From contig NC_013132.1 of assembly GCF_000024005.1 (NCBI RefSeq), positions 1,792,001 to 1,856,000 of the forward strand: a stretch of DNA of 64,000 nucleotides, read 5' to 3'. Numbering within the stretch: position 1 is the first letter of the stretch; the number at the start of each line of letters is the position of its first letter. The notes under the pieces were generated by a model, which made no database searches, had not been told where the DNA came from, and saw only the letters and a list, made by a program, of their open reading frames with translations. The translations under genes and the position numbers were made by a program. Below, in pieces: positions 18,489-27,439 of this stretch. The stretch is from Chitinophaga pinensis DSM 2588. Lineage in GTDB: Bacteria > Bacteroidota > Bacteroidia > Chitinophagales > Chitinophagaceae.

Positions 18489-18992
18489 ATGATCATTATA
18501 GAAAAAATAGAAGGCAATATCGTTACCTGCCCGACAGAACCCCGGATCACTGATCCGTTGCAGCTGGAGTGGTTTGAAACAGGGAAACGCGTATTGCGCC
18601 GCTATACGCTCGGGGGACAGGAAATTGCCCTTCGTTTTATGCGGGAAGCACCTATGCTGCAACAGGGGGATATTGTGTGGATGGATGATAAAAGAGCCAT
18701 TGTGGTGAGTATTCTGCCGGCACAGGCCATTGTGCTGCGACCGGCAACCATGACGGATATGGCGGTGATCTGTTATGAGATCGGGAATAAACACCTGCCG
18801 CTTTTCCTGGATGGAAATGAAGTGCTGGTGCCATATGAGGAACCTTTATTCCGATGGCTGGAAGCAAAAGGATACGCACCGGCAAAAGAACTCAGGACAT
18901 TGACCAATATGCTCAGAAGCAACGTCATTCCGCATGAACATGGCGGCTCCGGCTCGCTCTTCAGCAAAATCATGCAGCTGGCAGGAAAATAA
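18489..18992 (+). CDS. ureE: Urease accessory protein UreE (nickel chaperone)
   Basis: A 167-residue UreE with an N-terminal peptide-binding-like domain (residues 1-75) and the metal-binding C-terminal domain (about 76-150), which holds the conserved GNKHLPLFLDGNEVLVPYE segment with the conserved metal-site His. The tail has HEHGG rather than the long His-rich tail of Klebsiella, so it probably carries fewer nickel ions. It delivers nickel to the urease activation complex of UreD, UreF and UreG, all encoded downstream. Confidence 0.95.
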   Translation: MIIIEKIEGNIVTCPTEPRITDPLQLEWFETGKRVLRRYTLGGQEIALRFMREAPMLQQGDIVWMDDKRAIVVSILPAQAIVLRPATMTDMAVICYEIGNKHLPLFLDGNEVLVPYEEPLFRWLEAKGYAPAKELRTLTNMLRSNVIPHEHGGSGSLFSKIMQLAGK

Positions 18993-18998
18993 ACCATT

Positions 18999-19685
18999 AT
19001 GCACACCTGGTTACCATACCTCTTACATTTAAGCGATCCTACTTTGCCGATAGGGGCGTATACGCATTCCGGCGGACTGGAAACCTATGTGCAGCAGGGC
19101 CTTATCAAAGATGGTCCGGGAGCAGCAGCTTTTATCCGAAATATGCTTGCACACAATCTGCCTTACAACGATGCATTGTTTGCCGTACTGGCTTACCGGG
19201 CTGCCCTGGAAGGAGATATCACCAGCATTGTAGCACTGGACCAGGAATGTACTGCATTAAAAGCACCACAGGAGTTGCGGATGGCCAGTCAGAAACTGGG
19301 GATGCGGTTATTGAAATTGCTGTCGCCACTGGTGGTACATGCTACCGGTGAAAGTTACAGGGAGCAGATAAAATCAGGCGCAGCACTGGGACATTATTGC
19401 CTGGTTTTCGGTGTATATGCCGCTTTATCCGGTATTCCGCTGGAAGAGGCTTTGACGGCCTTTTATTACAATGCTGCCACCGGTATGGTCACTAACAGTG
19501 TAAAGCTGATTCCGCTGGGTCAGCAGCAGGGGCAACAGATCCTTTTTGAACTGCTGCCACAGTTACCGGAGCTGGTGGCGCGTACCCTGGAAATACCCCG
19601 TGATATGGCAGGACGTTGCAGCTTTGGATTTGATATCAGAAGTATGCAGCATGAACGGCTGTATTCGAGATTGTATATGTCTTAA
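18999..19685 (+). CDS. ureF: Urease accessory protein UreF
   Basis: A 228-residue, mostly helical protein with the conserved opening LLHLSDPTLPIGAYTHSGGLETYVQ and the C-terminal MQHERLYSRLYMS ending. UreF bridges UreD and UreG on the urease apoprotein and gates GTP hydrolysis during nickel insertion. It starts six bases after ureE. A hairpin with a T-rich tail lies between ureF and ureG, which could reduce expression of the distal genes. Confidence 0.96.
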   Translation: MHTWLPYLLHLSDPTLPIGAYTHSGGLETYVQQGLIKDGPGAAAFIRNMLAHNLPYNDALFAVLAYRAALEGDITSIVALDQECTALKAPQELRMASQKLGMRLLKLLSPLVVHATGESYREQIKSGAALGHYCLVFGVYAALSGIPLEEALTAFYYNAATGMVTNSVKLIPLGQQQGQQILFELLPQLPELVARTLEIPRDMAGRCSFGFDIRSMQHERLYSRLYMS

Positions 19686-19690
19686 AAACG

Positions 19691-19720
19691 ACGCGTGTGT
19701 ACACGCGTACCGTATATTTT
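19691..19720 (+). other. Intraoperonic hairpin between ureF and ureG
   Basis: ACGCGTGT (19691-19698) pairs with ACACGCGT (19701-19708), with only two unpaired bases between, followed by ACCGTATATTTTTATTTT. It resembles a weak terminator or processing site in the 57-base gap inside the urease operon. Confidence 0.6.
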
Positions 19721-19742
19721 TATTTTGTAAACAGCAGCGACA

Positions 19743-20381
19743 ATGGAAGCACGCACATATATCAAAATAGGCGTAGCCGGCCCTGTGGGTGCAGGCAAAA
19801 CTGCATTGATAGAAAGACTGTCCAGACAATTGCATCAGCAGTATAGTCTGGCGGTGATTACCAACGATATCTACACGAAAGAAGATGCCGAATTCCTTGT
19901 GAATAACAGCCTCCTGCCTGCCGAAAGGATTATTGGCGTGGAAACAGGTGGTTGTCCACATACTGCTATCCGGGAAGATGCCAGTATGAACCTGGAAGCA
20001 GTAGAAGAAATAGCCACCCGTTTCCCGGATGTGGAGATCATATTCATTGAAAGCGGCGGAGATAACCTTTCTGCCACTTTCAGCCCCGATCTGGCAGATG
20101 TGACCATCTTTGTGATAGACGTCGCGGAAGGGGATAAAATACCCCGTAAAGGCGGACCTGGTATCACCCGTTCAGACCTGCTGGTGATCAACAAGATAGA
20201 TCTGGCGCCTTATGTAGGGGCAAGTCTGGAAGTGATGGAACGGGATGCCCGTAAAATGCGTCAGGGCAGACCTTTTGTATTTACTAACCTGGTGACGCTG
20301 GACGGACTGGATACTGTCATCGGCTGGATCAGAAAGTATGCCTTACTGGAAACCGTGGAGGAGCCGGCATTGCTGCAATGA
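19743..20381 (+). CDS. ureG: Urease accessory GTPase UreG
   Basis: A 212-residue SIMIBI GTPase. The P-loop [10 protein letters not shown] lies at residues 13-22, the metal-binding [13 protein letters not shown] motif at about 65-77, the [13 protein letters not shown] motif in the middle and NKIDL (G4) near 155. GTP hydrolysis by UreG drives nickel transfer into urease. It overlaps ureD by four bases (ATGA at 20378-20381). Confidence 0.98.
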   Translation: MEARTYIKIGVAGPVGAGKTALIERLSRQLHQQYSLAVITNDIYTKEDAEFLVNNSLLPAERIIGVETGGCPHTAIREDASMNLEAVEEIATRFPDVEIIFIESGGDNLSATFSPDLADVTIFVIDVAEGDKIPRKGGPGITRSDLLVINKIDLAPYVGASLEVMERDARKMRQGRPFVFTNLVTLDGLDTVIGWIRKYALLETVEEPALLQ

Positions 20382-21160
20382 CCAGTGAACTGGATATCAG
20401 GGCTGCCGCCAGAGGAACGCATACCTATCTGCAACACTGTTATTTTACCCGGCCTTTTAAGGTGGCAAATATCAGTGGTAGCAGAACGGGCGATTTGCAC
20501 CTGACCATGATGACCGCTTCGCCGGGTATACTGGATGGGGATTTTTACCAGATTTCCGTCAGCCTGGAAAAGGAGACGTCCGTACACCTGTATACGCAGG
20601 CGTATCAACGGATCTTCAATATGCAGCATGGCGCCAGACAGCGTTTACAGGTGAAGATGGCGGAGGGCAGTAGTCTGTATTATCTGCCGCATCCTTCGGT
20701 GCCGCATGAGGACGCAGTATTTGATGGTGTCAGCCGCATAGAAATGGAAGATAATTGCCGCCTTTTATGGGGAGAGATCATCACCTGCGGAAGAAAGCTG
20801 AGCGGAGAAATATTCCGTTGCCGTTACTACCGGAATACGCTGGAATTGTGGCAGCATAATCGTTTATTATTCAAAGATGTAACGGTACTGGAACCAGCGC
20901 TTATATCACCGGCTGGTACAGGGCAATGGGAAACGTATTCACATCAGGCGTCACTGTTATGGTATGATAAACAACAGGATATGACGGCGATGGGAGATGT
21001 GATACATGAGTGTTTATCTGCCGAAAAAGGCATAACAGCCGGCGTCTCTCGTACTGCCTCCGGCGCGTTGTTGTTACGTATATTGGGACAGGGCGGAGAA
21101 CAGTTATATGAACTATTTAAAAAGATAGCCTTACTGGCGGGCGTAGAAAGAAAACTCTAA
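20378..21160 (+). CDS. ureD: Urease accessory protein UreD
   Basis: A 260-residue beta-rich UreD (also called UreH) with the conserved features [34 protein letters not shown] and [15 protein letters not shown]. It is the scaffold that holds UreF and UreG on the urease apoenzyme. Its start overlaps the ureG stop. In this operon ureD is at the distal end, not at the front as in Klebsiella. Confidence 0.95.
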   Translation: MTSELDIRAAARGTHTYLQHCYFTRPFKVANISGSRTGDLHLTMMTASPGILDGDFYQISVSLEKETSVHLYTQAYQRIFNMQHGARQRLQVKMAEGSSLYYLPHPSVPHEDAVFDGVSRIEMEDNCRLLWGEIITCGRKLSGEIFRCRYYRNTLELWQHNRLLFKDVTVLEPALISPAGTGQWETYSHQASLLWYDKQQDMTAMGDVIHECLSAEKGITAGVSRTASGALLLRILGQGGEQLYELFKKIALLAGVERKL

Positions 21161-21172
21161 AAACAGGGATGT

Positions 21173-21874
21173 ATGCATACTGAATTGCAGGTGCTGATAC
21201 TGACGGCGATTACGATCAGCTGTCTGCATACGGTGACGGGCCCCGATCACTACATCCCCTTTATTGCCCTGAGCAGGGTAAGAGGCTGGAAAATAGGAAA
21301 GACCTTAGCCTGGACCTTACTGTGCGGTATTGCGCATGTGGGAAGCTCTGTATTGCTTGGATTGCTGGGTATTGGACTGGGCTGGTCCCTGTCTGAGATC
21401 AGCGGGGTGGAAGACCTGCGGGGAGGACTGGCAGGATGGGCCTTACTTACCTTCGGACTATTATACACTATCTGGGGGCTGAAACGGGCCTGGAGCAATA
21501 AAGTGCATAAACATTTCGATGTTTACGACAACGGAGATATCTACGTGTATGAACATAAACACGGAAAGATTGTTTATCCACAGGAGCGAATGAAAGTCAC
21601 CCCCTGGGTAATGCTGATCATTTTCGGGCTTGGTCCCTGTGAACCATTGATCCCGTTGCTGACTTACCCGGCAGCACAGCATTCCACATATGGTATGACC
21701 CTGTTGATAGTGAGTTTTACGTTGTTTACACTGCTGACAATGACAGGAATGGTGTTATTGGGTTATTACGGGTTTTCTGTGTTGAAAACCAGTCGTTTGG
21801 AGCGTTATGTACATGCCTTGGGAGGGCTGACCATCCTGGTATGCGGCATCGGAATGGTGTACCTGGGATGGTAA
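21173..21874 (+). CDS. Putative nickel permease / UreH-type transmembrane protein
   Basis: A 233-residue protein with about six membrane helices. It begins with a helix ending in CLHTVTGPDHYIPF; the HxnDH arrangement recalls the nickel-binding HX4DH motif of NiCoT permeases and the HxxTGPDH motif of NicO/UreH-type transporters. A charged loop (residues about 110-140, HKHFDVYDNGD...EHKHGK) is rich in His. It follows ureD by 12 bases, so it is most likely the nickel-uptake gene of the urease operon. The alternative is a generic sulfite-exporter-like membrane protein; transport of nickel is inference. Confidence 0.75.
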   Translation: MHTELQVLILTAITISCLHTVTGPDHYIPFIALSRVRGWKIGKTLAWTLLCGIAHVGSSVLLGLLGIGLGWSLSEISGVEDLRGGLAGWALLTFGLLYTIWGLKRAWSNKVHKHFDVYDNGDIYVYEHKHGKIVYPQERMKVTPWVMLIIFGLGPCEPLIPLLTYPAAQHSTYGMTLLIVSFTLFTLLTMTGMVLLGYYGFSVLKTSRLERYVHALGGLTILVCGIGMVYLGW

Positions 21875-21988
21875 GATTTAAGGAAAATTTAAGAGTCGCC
21901 CGAACATTGCATTTATCGCGGATTCTAATGTACAAATGGCGGCAATTAGTATAGGATGTTCATAGTTTTGTCAGGACCGGTAATAGTA

Positions 21989-22021
21989 TTTGCAATTGGT
22001 AATTGATAATTCGTACTTTTA
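21989..22021 (+). promoter_or_regulatory. Putative Bacteroidota-type promoter of gnd-zwf-pgl
   Basis: TTTG at 21989-21992 and TACTTTTA at 22014-22021 are 21 bases apart, one mismatch from TTTG-N19..21-TAnnTTTG, and 32 bases ahead of the gnd start. Confidence 0.45.
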
Positions 22022-22053
22022 CTTCATTCTTTTAGGCACTTACACGATAATTT

Positions 22054-23466
22054 ATGGCACAAAGCGTATTCGATTTTGGCATGATTGGTCTTGGCGTAAT
22101 GGGGCGTAACCTGTTACTGAACATGGCTGATCATGGTTTTTCCGTTATTGGTTTTGATAAAGATAGTACCAAGACCGGGGCTCTGGAATCGGCTGCTACA
22201 GCTGGCACTACTGTAAAGGGAGTGGCAGAACTGGCAACCATGGTACAATTACTGGAGCGTCCGCGCAAGCTGATGATGTTGGTACCAGCCGGTCAGCCGG
22301 TGGATGATGTGATCGAATCACTGATCCCGCTGCTGGAAAAAGGTGATGTTGTGATCGACGGTGGTAACTCACATTATACAGATACATTACGCAGAGTAAA
22401 ATACCTGCGCGAAAAGGGTATTCATTTCATGGGCATCGGCGTATCAGGCGGTGAGAAAGGCGCCCGTACGGGACCTAGCATCATGCCAGGTGGCGATAAA
22501 GAAGCTTATGAAAAAGTAAAACCAATGCTGGAAGCAATTTCTGCAAAGGTAAATGGTGAACCATGCGTTGCCTACCTCGGTAGGGAAGGTGCTGGTCACT
22601 ATGTTAAAATGGTGCACAATGGTATCGAGTATTCCATCATGCAGCTGATCAGCGAAGCATATTCGTTGCTGAAGCAGGCAGGACTGGATAACGATCAGCT
22701 GCATCAGATATTCAAAACCTGGAATGAAGGCGATCTGCAATCTTTCCTGATTGAAATCACTGCGGATATCTTCCTGCAGAAAGATGACAAAACCAGCGCA
22801 AGACTGGTAGATGTGATCTCTGACAAAGCAGGTTCAAAAGGTACCGGTAAATGGACTTCACAGGATGCAATGGATCTGCCGGTAGCTATCCCGGTAATCG
22901 ATACAGCAGTAGCACTGCGTACTGTATCAGGTTACAAAGATGAGCGCGTGCAGGCGGCTGCTTTATACAAAGCACCGGATGCGAAACTCAATGTACCGGT
23001 AGAAACCTGGATACAGCAGGTGCATGATGCATTACACTTCGGTATCATCATCAGCTATGCACAGGGTCTGGCAATGCTGCACCAGGCATCTAAAGAACTG
23101 CAGATGGAAATTCCTTTACCAGAAGCAGTAAAAGTATGGAGAGGCGGTTGTATCATCCGTTCTACCCTCCTGGAAGTATACACACAAGCTTACAAAGCTG
23201 CTCCGGATTTACCTAATATCTTACTGGACAAGAACATTGCCGCCCTGGTAGAAGGCGCTATCACTAACACGCGTGCCGTAGTAGCACAGGCTGCACAGAC
23301 AGGCGCTATCGCTGCAGGTACCATGTCAGCACTGGCTTACTTCGACGCTTACCGCACAGAGCGTATGCCGACCAACCTGGTACAGGCACAACGCGACTAC
23401 TTCGGTGCACATACTTATCAGCGTATAGATATACCTGGTAGTTTCCATACCGTTTGGGGAGAATAA
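22054..23466 (+). CDS. gnd: 6-phosphogluconate dehydrogenase (decarboxylating)
   Basis: A 470-residue enzyme, the length of the long (E. coli-type) Gnd. It has the Rossmann motif GLGVMGRNLLLN at residues 8-20, the catalytic region GVSGGEKGARTGPSIMPGG, KMVHNGIEY with the catalytic Lys, and the C-terminal segment NLVQAQRDYFGAHTYQR with the substrate-binding Arg and His. It converts 6-phosphogluconate to ribulose 5-phosphate, making NADPH. It is the first gene of gnd-zwf-pgl, which together encode the entire oxidative branch of the pentose phosphate pathway, though in reverse of the reaction order. Confidence 0.97.
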   Translation: MAQSVFDFGMIGLGVMGRNLLLNMADHGFSVIGFDKDSTKTGALESAATAGTTVKGVAELATMVQLLERPRKLMMLVPAGQPVDDVIESLIPLLEKGDVVIDGGNSHYTDTLRRVKYLREKGIHFMGIGVSGGEKGARTGPSIMPGGDKEAYEKVKPMLEAISAKVNGEPCVAYLGREGAGHYVKMVHNGIEYSIMQLISEAYSLLKQAGLDNDQLHQIFKTWNEGDLQSFLIEITADIFLQKDDKTSARLVDVISDKAGSKGTGKWTSQDAMDLPVAIPVIDTAVALRTVSGYKDERVQAAALYKAPDAKLNVPVETWIQQVHDALHFGIIISYAQGLAMLHQASKELQMEIPLPEAVKVWRGGCIIRSTLLEVYTQAYKAAPDLPNILLDKNIAALVEGAITNTRAVVAQAAQTGAIAAGTMSALAYFDAYRTERMPTNLVQAQRDYFGAHTYQRIDIPGSFHTVWGE

Positions 23467-23473
23467 AAAGTAT

Positions 23474-23499
23474 TGAGAGTCCGCCCAGGCGGACTCTCA
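23474..23499 (+). other. Intercistronic hairpin between gnd and zwf
   Basis: TGAGAGTCCGCC (23474-23485) is the perfect complement of 23488-23499. There is no T-run after it. It resembles the galK-galT hairpin in length and place and probably acts on the mRNA. Confidence 0.65.
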
Positions 23500-23518
23500 G
23501 CTATAAAATATAGTTGTT

Positions 23519-25024
23519 ATGCAGAATCATAAACGTCCGCCTGCTTCCATCATCTTCATCTTCGGCGGCAGCGGCGACCTGAATTACAGAAAACTTTCGC
23601 CGGCTTTATACAACCTGTTCCTCGATAATTACATGCCGGAAAAATTTGCAATTGCCGGTATTGGCCGTAGTCCATATGACAATAGCGCTTATAGGGAACG
23701 TTTACTGGATGGTGTTCAGAAGTTCTCCCGCCGTAAAGGTGAGCAGAATGGCCATTGGAACGACTTCAGTCAGCATGTTACCTATCTGCAGATGGATGCG
23801 GAAGACCGCGCTTCTTACAGCGCGATCACTGATTATGTGAAGGCAAAAGAAGAAGAATGGGGTGAACATCCTAACGTGATCTTCTACCTCTCAGTTGCTC
23901 CGCAGCTGATGCCTGCTATCGCTCAGAAACTGGGTTCCCTGAACCTGTGCAGCGATAAACACAGTACCCGTATCGTGGTAGAAAAACCATTCGGTCATGA
24001 CCTGCAAAGTGCGCATGAACTGAATGAACTGCTGCTCAGCATGTTCTCTGAAGAACAGATCTACCGTATTGACCACTACCTCGGTAAAGAAACCGTACAG
24101 AACCTCATCGCGCTGCGTTTTGCCAATGCGCTGTTTGAGCCTTTATGGAATCGTAACTATATAGATCACATACAGATCACCGCTTCTGAAACCGTAGGCC
24201 TGGAAGGTCGTGGCGGTTACTATGAGAACTCAGGTGCACTGCGCGATATGGTGCAGAACCACATCCTGCAGGTAATGTGTATGATCGCTATGGAAGCGCC
24301 TGTATCATTCGATGCAAACGAAATCCGTAACAAGAAAGTAGATGTACTTAACGCGATCCGTAAGTTCACAAAGGATAAGATCCATGAGAACGCTGTACGT
24401 GGTCAGTATTCTGCTGGCTGGAGACAAGGTAAACAGATGCCTGGTTATCGTGAAGAGAAAGGTGTAGATCCTGAATCAGCAACTGAAACTTACGCAGCGG
24501 TTAAATTCTTTATCGACAACTGGCGCTGGCAGGGTGTACCGTTCTACGTACGTACCGGTAAAAACATGCACCAGAAAGCGACCAATATTACCCTGCAGTT
24601 CCGTCAGGCGCCGCACTACGCGTTCCCTGCTGAATCAGCAGAAACATGGCGTCCAAACCGCCTGACCATCAGCATCCAGCCAGAAATGGATATCCGTATC
24701 CGCTTCCAGGCAAAACGACCGGGTCAGAGCATGGAACTGGATCCGGTGGAAATGGTATTCAACTTCGATCGTCAGTATGGTGACGACCATGCGCCTGAAG
24801 CATACGAAACACTGCTGCTGGACGTAATGGAAGGAGATGCGACCTTGTTCATGCGCGCTGACCAGGTAGAAGCTGCCTGGAAAGTGGTAATGCCGATCCT
24901 GGAAACATGGGAATCCCGCACACCGGTTGACTTTCCTAACTACGCTCCTGATTCCTGGGGGCCTGAAGATGCAGACGCCATGATCGCAAGAGATGGACAT
25001 GCCTGGATCAATCTACCTAAATAA
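23519..25024 (+). CDS. zwf: Glucose-6-phosphate 1-dehydrogenase
   Basis: A 501-residue G6PD. The N-terminal coenzyme-binding motif FGGSGDLNYRKL lies at residues 15-26, the substrate-binding/active-site motif RIDHYLGKETVQNL with the catalytic His near residue 184, and the EKPFGHD motif near 156. It oxidises glucose 6-phosphate to 6-phosphogluconolactone, the first step of the oxidative pentose phosphate pathway. It lies between gnd and pgl; the pgl start follows after five bases. Confidence 0.97.
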   Translation: MQNHKRPPASIIFIFGGSGDLNYRKLSPALYNLFLDNYMPEKFAIAGIGRSPYDNSAYRERLLDGVQKFSRRKGEQNGHWNDFSQHVTYLQMDAEDRASYSAITDYVKAKEEEWGEHPNVIFYLSVAPQLMPAIAQKLGSLNLCSDKHSTRIVVEKPFGHDLQSAHELNELLLSMFSEEQIYRIDHYLGKETVQNLIALRFANALFEPLWNRNYIDHIQITASETVGLEGRGGYYENSGALRDMVQNHILQVMCMIAMEAPVSFDANEIRNKKVDVLNAIRKFTKDKIHENAVRGQYSAGWRQGKQMPGYREEKGVDPESATETYAAVKFFIDNWRWQGVPFYVRTGKNMHQKATNITLQFRQAPHYAFPAESAETWRPNRLTISIQPEMDIRIRFQAKRPGQSMELDPVEMVFNFDRQYGDDHAPEAYETLLLDVMEGDATLFMRADQVEAAWKVVMPILETWESRTPVDFPNYAPDSWGPEDADAMIARDGHAWINLPK

Positions 25025-25029
25025 GAGAA

Positions 25030-25755
25030 ATGGAATTACACATAGCAAAGAACACCCAGGAACTGAGTGAAAACCTGGCGGCCTGGATCAGCAATTACAT
25101 CCAGGAAGTATTACAGGACCAGCCCATCTTTACATGGGCGCTCTCCGGGGGAAGTACGCCAAAGGCATTATACACGCTGCTCACAAAAGAGCCTTATAAG
25201 TTGATCATTCCATGGGAGAAAATTCACTTCTTCTGGGGCGACGAAAGGGCCGTACCTTTTGAAGATGAGCGTAATAACGCCCGTATGGCTTACGAAACCC
25301 TGCTGGACGTAGTAGGCGTACCTTCAGAAAATATCCATGTTATGCGCACGGATATCGAACCGGAAGCCGCAGCAAAAGAATATGAGTCTATCCTGAAGAA
25401 ATACTTCGAAGACAGCGATACCACTTTTGATCTCGTGCTCTTAGGTATGGGCGACGACGGACATACCCTGTCCCTCTTCCCTGGTCTGCCGATCGTACAC
25501 GAAAAGAAAGCATGGGTAAAAGCCTTCTTCCTGCAGGCACAGGATATGTACCGTATCACACTGACGGCTCCTGTCGTAAATGAAGCTGCCTGCGTGATAT
25601 TCATGGCTACTGGTGCTGGTAAAGCCCTGACGTTGAAAAGTGTAATAGAAGGCGACTTCGAAGCTGAAAAATTCCCTTCCCAGCTGATCCGTCCACAAGA
25701 TGGAGAACTGCACTGGTTTGTGGATGAAGCAGCTGCAGGTGCGCTGGAGATGTAA
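25030..25755 (+). CDS. pgl: 6-phosphogluconolactonase
   Basis: A 241-residue SugarP-isomerase-fold enzyme of the DevB/NagB-like lactonase family: ALSGGSTPKALY at residues 38-49, FFWGDERAVP near 70-80, and LLGMGDDGHTLSLFPG near 138-153. It hydrolyses the lactone made by Zwf to 6-phosphogluconate, the substrate of Gnd. It is the last gene of the operon and is followed by a short hairpin (25768-25786, GGATAGTC/GACTATCC) and a terminator. Confidence 0.96.
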   Translation: MELHIAKNTQELSENLAAWISNYIQEVLQDQPIFTWALSGGSTPKALYTLLTKEPYKLIIPWEKIHFFWGDERAVPFEDERNNARMAYETLLDVVGVPSENIHVMRTDIEPEAAAKEYESILKKYFEDSDTTFDLVLLGMGDDGHTLSLFPGLPIVHEKKAWVKAFFLQAQDMYRITLTAPVVNEAACVIFMATGAGKALTLKSVIEGDFEAEKFPSQLIRPQDGELHWFVDEAAAGALEM

Positions 25756-25767
25756 ACAAAAGCAACA

Positions 25768-25843
25768 GGATAGTCGCTGACTATCCACTGAAATAACCAA
25801 CAGAATAGGCTGTTTGCTATAGGGCAGACAGCCTATTTCTATT
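25768..25843 (+). terminator. Double hairpin terminator after pgl
   Basis: First stem GGATAGTC/GACTATCC at 25768-25786; second, terminator-like, AATAGGCTGT (25804-25813) with ACAGCCTATT (25828-25837), followed by TCTATTT. Confidence 0.75.
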
Positions 25844-25989
25844 TACTGCAGGGCCTGACCTGATTGCTATCGCCGCATTCCCTGAATATACTACCGGTTC
25901 AGGTGCAGATGCTATTAGGAATTCAAACCCTGTCATTTTATATTTAAATATCGTTTATCAATCACGGTCTCTTACTATCAACTACTGTT

Positions 25990-27438
25990 ATGAAAAAAAT
26001 CATCCTCTATGCAGCCGCATTCCTTTTAGGCTGTGCGCCGCTGGCCGCTCAGCAATATTCCGCCGACTGGGCTTCACTGAACAAGCGTGGTATCCCTGCC
26101 TGGTTTAATCAGGCCAAGTTCGGGATCTTCATACACTGGGGGGTGTATGCGGTACCTTCTTTTGCAGTGGTCGGTCCGGGCGGTTATTCAGAATGGTATT
26201 GGTATCAGCTGGATGGTGCGAATGATGAAACGCATAAAAAAGTGCGTGCCTTTCATGATAAAAATTATGGGAAGGATTTTGGCTATCAGCAGTTTGAATC
26301 GCAGTTTAAAGCAGAGCTGTTTGATCCTGCTCAGTGGGCGGATGTCTTCAAACGCTCCGGAGCGAAATATGTCGTACTGACCTCCAAACACCATGAAGGC
26401 TATTGCCTCTGGGATAATAAACAGGCTGATTCTGTATGGGGCAGACCCTGGAATGCAGTAACCGGTACACCCAAAAGAGACCTGCTGGGTGACCTGACCA
26501 GCGAGGTAAGAAAAGCCGGACTGAAAATGGGCTACTATTACTCCCTATACGAGTGGTTCAACCCTCTCTGGAAGAAAGACAAAGCCAGCTACGTGAAAAA
26601 CGTGATGACACCTCAGTTCAAAGACCTGGTGACCCGTTATAAACCTTCTGTGATCTTCTCTGACGGAGAATGGGAACAGTCAGACACCGCCTGGCATAGC
26701 GCGGAATTACTGGCCTGGTTATTCAATGAATCTCCTGTGAAAGATGAAGTAGCAGTAGATGACCGTTGGGGTAGTAATACCAGGGGACATAACAACGGCG
26801 CCACCTATCTGACCTCTGAATACGGCAGCGGTATGCAACCGGGTGTGGTATGGGAAGAAAGCCAGGGTATCGGTAATTCCTATGGCTACAACAGAATGGA
26901 AACGGTGAATGATTACAAGAAGAGCAATGACCTGGTCGTATTACTGGTGGATATCGTATCCCGTGGTGGTAACCTTCTGCTGGATATCGGACCCACTGCC
27001 GATGGTAGAATACCGGTGATCATGCAGCAACGCCTGGTAGATATCGGCGCCTGGCTGGAAACCAATGGTGAGGCAATCTACAATACGACACCCTGGAAAG
27101 AAACGCGTCAGTGGAGTGTGGGCAACCGTCCGGTGGTAAAGGAAGCCAGCTTTATGTCAGACTATAACGTTGCCAAGATGATAAAGCCTTCCAAAGAATA
27201 CGCGCATATCGAGATGTTCTTTACAAAGAAGGACGATGCTTTATACTGTATCGCAACTAGTTATACACCACAGCTGCGTATTAAAAACTTTACACCCGCT
27301 AAACAGGCGAAAGCAGTTATTTTGGGTAGTGATAAAGCGATTACCTGGAAACAGCAAGGTAAGGATTGTGTTGTAGATTTGTCGGGCTTACGTCCGGGTG
27401 ATCTTGGTAACAACCTGTTTGTCGTTAAGATCCAATAA
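25990..27438 (+). CDS. Secreted alpha-L-fucosidase, GH29 family
   Basis: A 482-residue GH29 enzyme with a signal peptide ending in APLAAQQ. The opening of the catalytic domain, KFGIFIHWGVYAVPSF, and the SKHHEGYCLWDN motif are typical of GH29; the nucleophile is the Asp in IFSDGEWEQ near residue 224. The domain covers about residues 30-360 and a beta-sandwich-like C-terminal part follows. It removes alpha-linked fucose from glycans in the periplasm or at the surface. It is transcribed alone, convergent with the subtilase gene, with only one base between the two stop codons (27438/27440). Confidence 0.92.
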   Translation: MKKIILYAAAFLLGCAPLAAQQYSADWASLNKRGIPAWFNQAKFGIFIHWGVYAVPSFAVVGPGGYSEWYWYQLDGANDETHKKVRAFHDKNYGKDFGYQQFESQFKAELFDPAQWADVFKRSGAKYVVLTSKHHEGYCLWDNKQADSVWGRPWNAVTGTPKRDLLGDLTSEVRKAGLKMGYYYSLYEWFNPLWKKDKASYVKNVMTPQFKDLVTRYKPSVIFSDGEWEQSDTAWHSAELLAWLFNESPVKDEVAVDDRWGSNTRGHNNGATYLTSEYGSGMQPGVVWEESQGIGNSYGYNRMETVNDYKKSNDLVVLLVDIVSRGGNLLLDIGPTADGRIPVIMQQRLVDIGAWLETNGEAIYNTTPWKETRQWSVGNRPVVKEASFMSDYNVAKMIKPSKEYAHIEMFFTKKDDALYCIATSYTPQLRIKNFTPAKQAKAVILGSDKAITWKQQGKDCVVDLSGLRPGDLGNNLFVVKIQ

Positions 27439-27439
27439 C

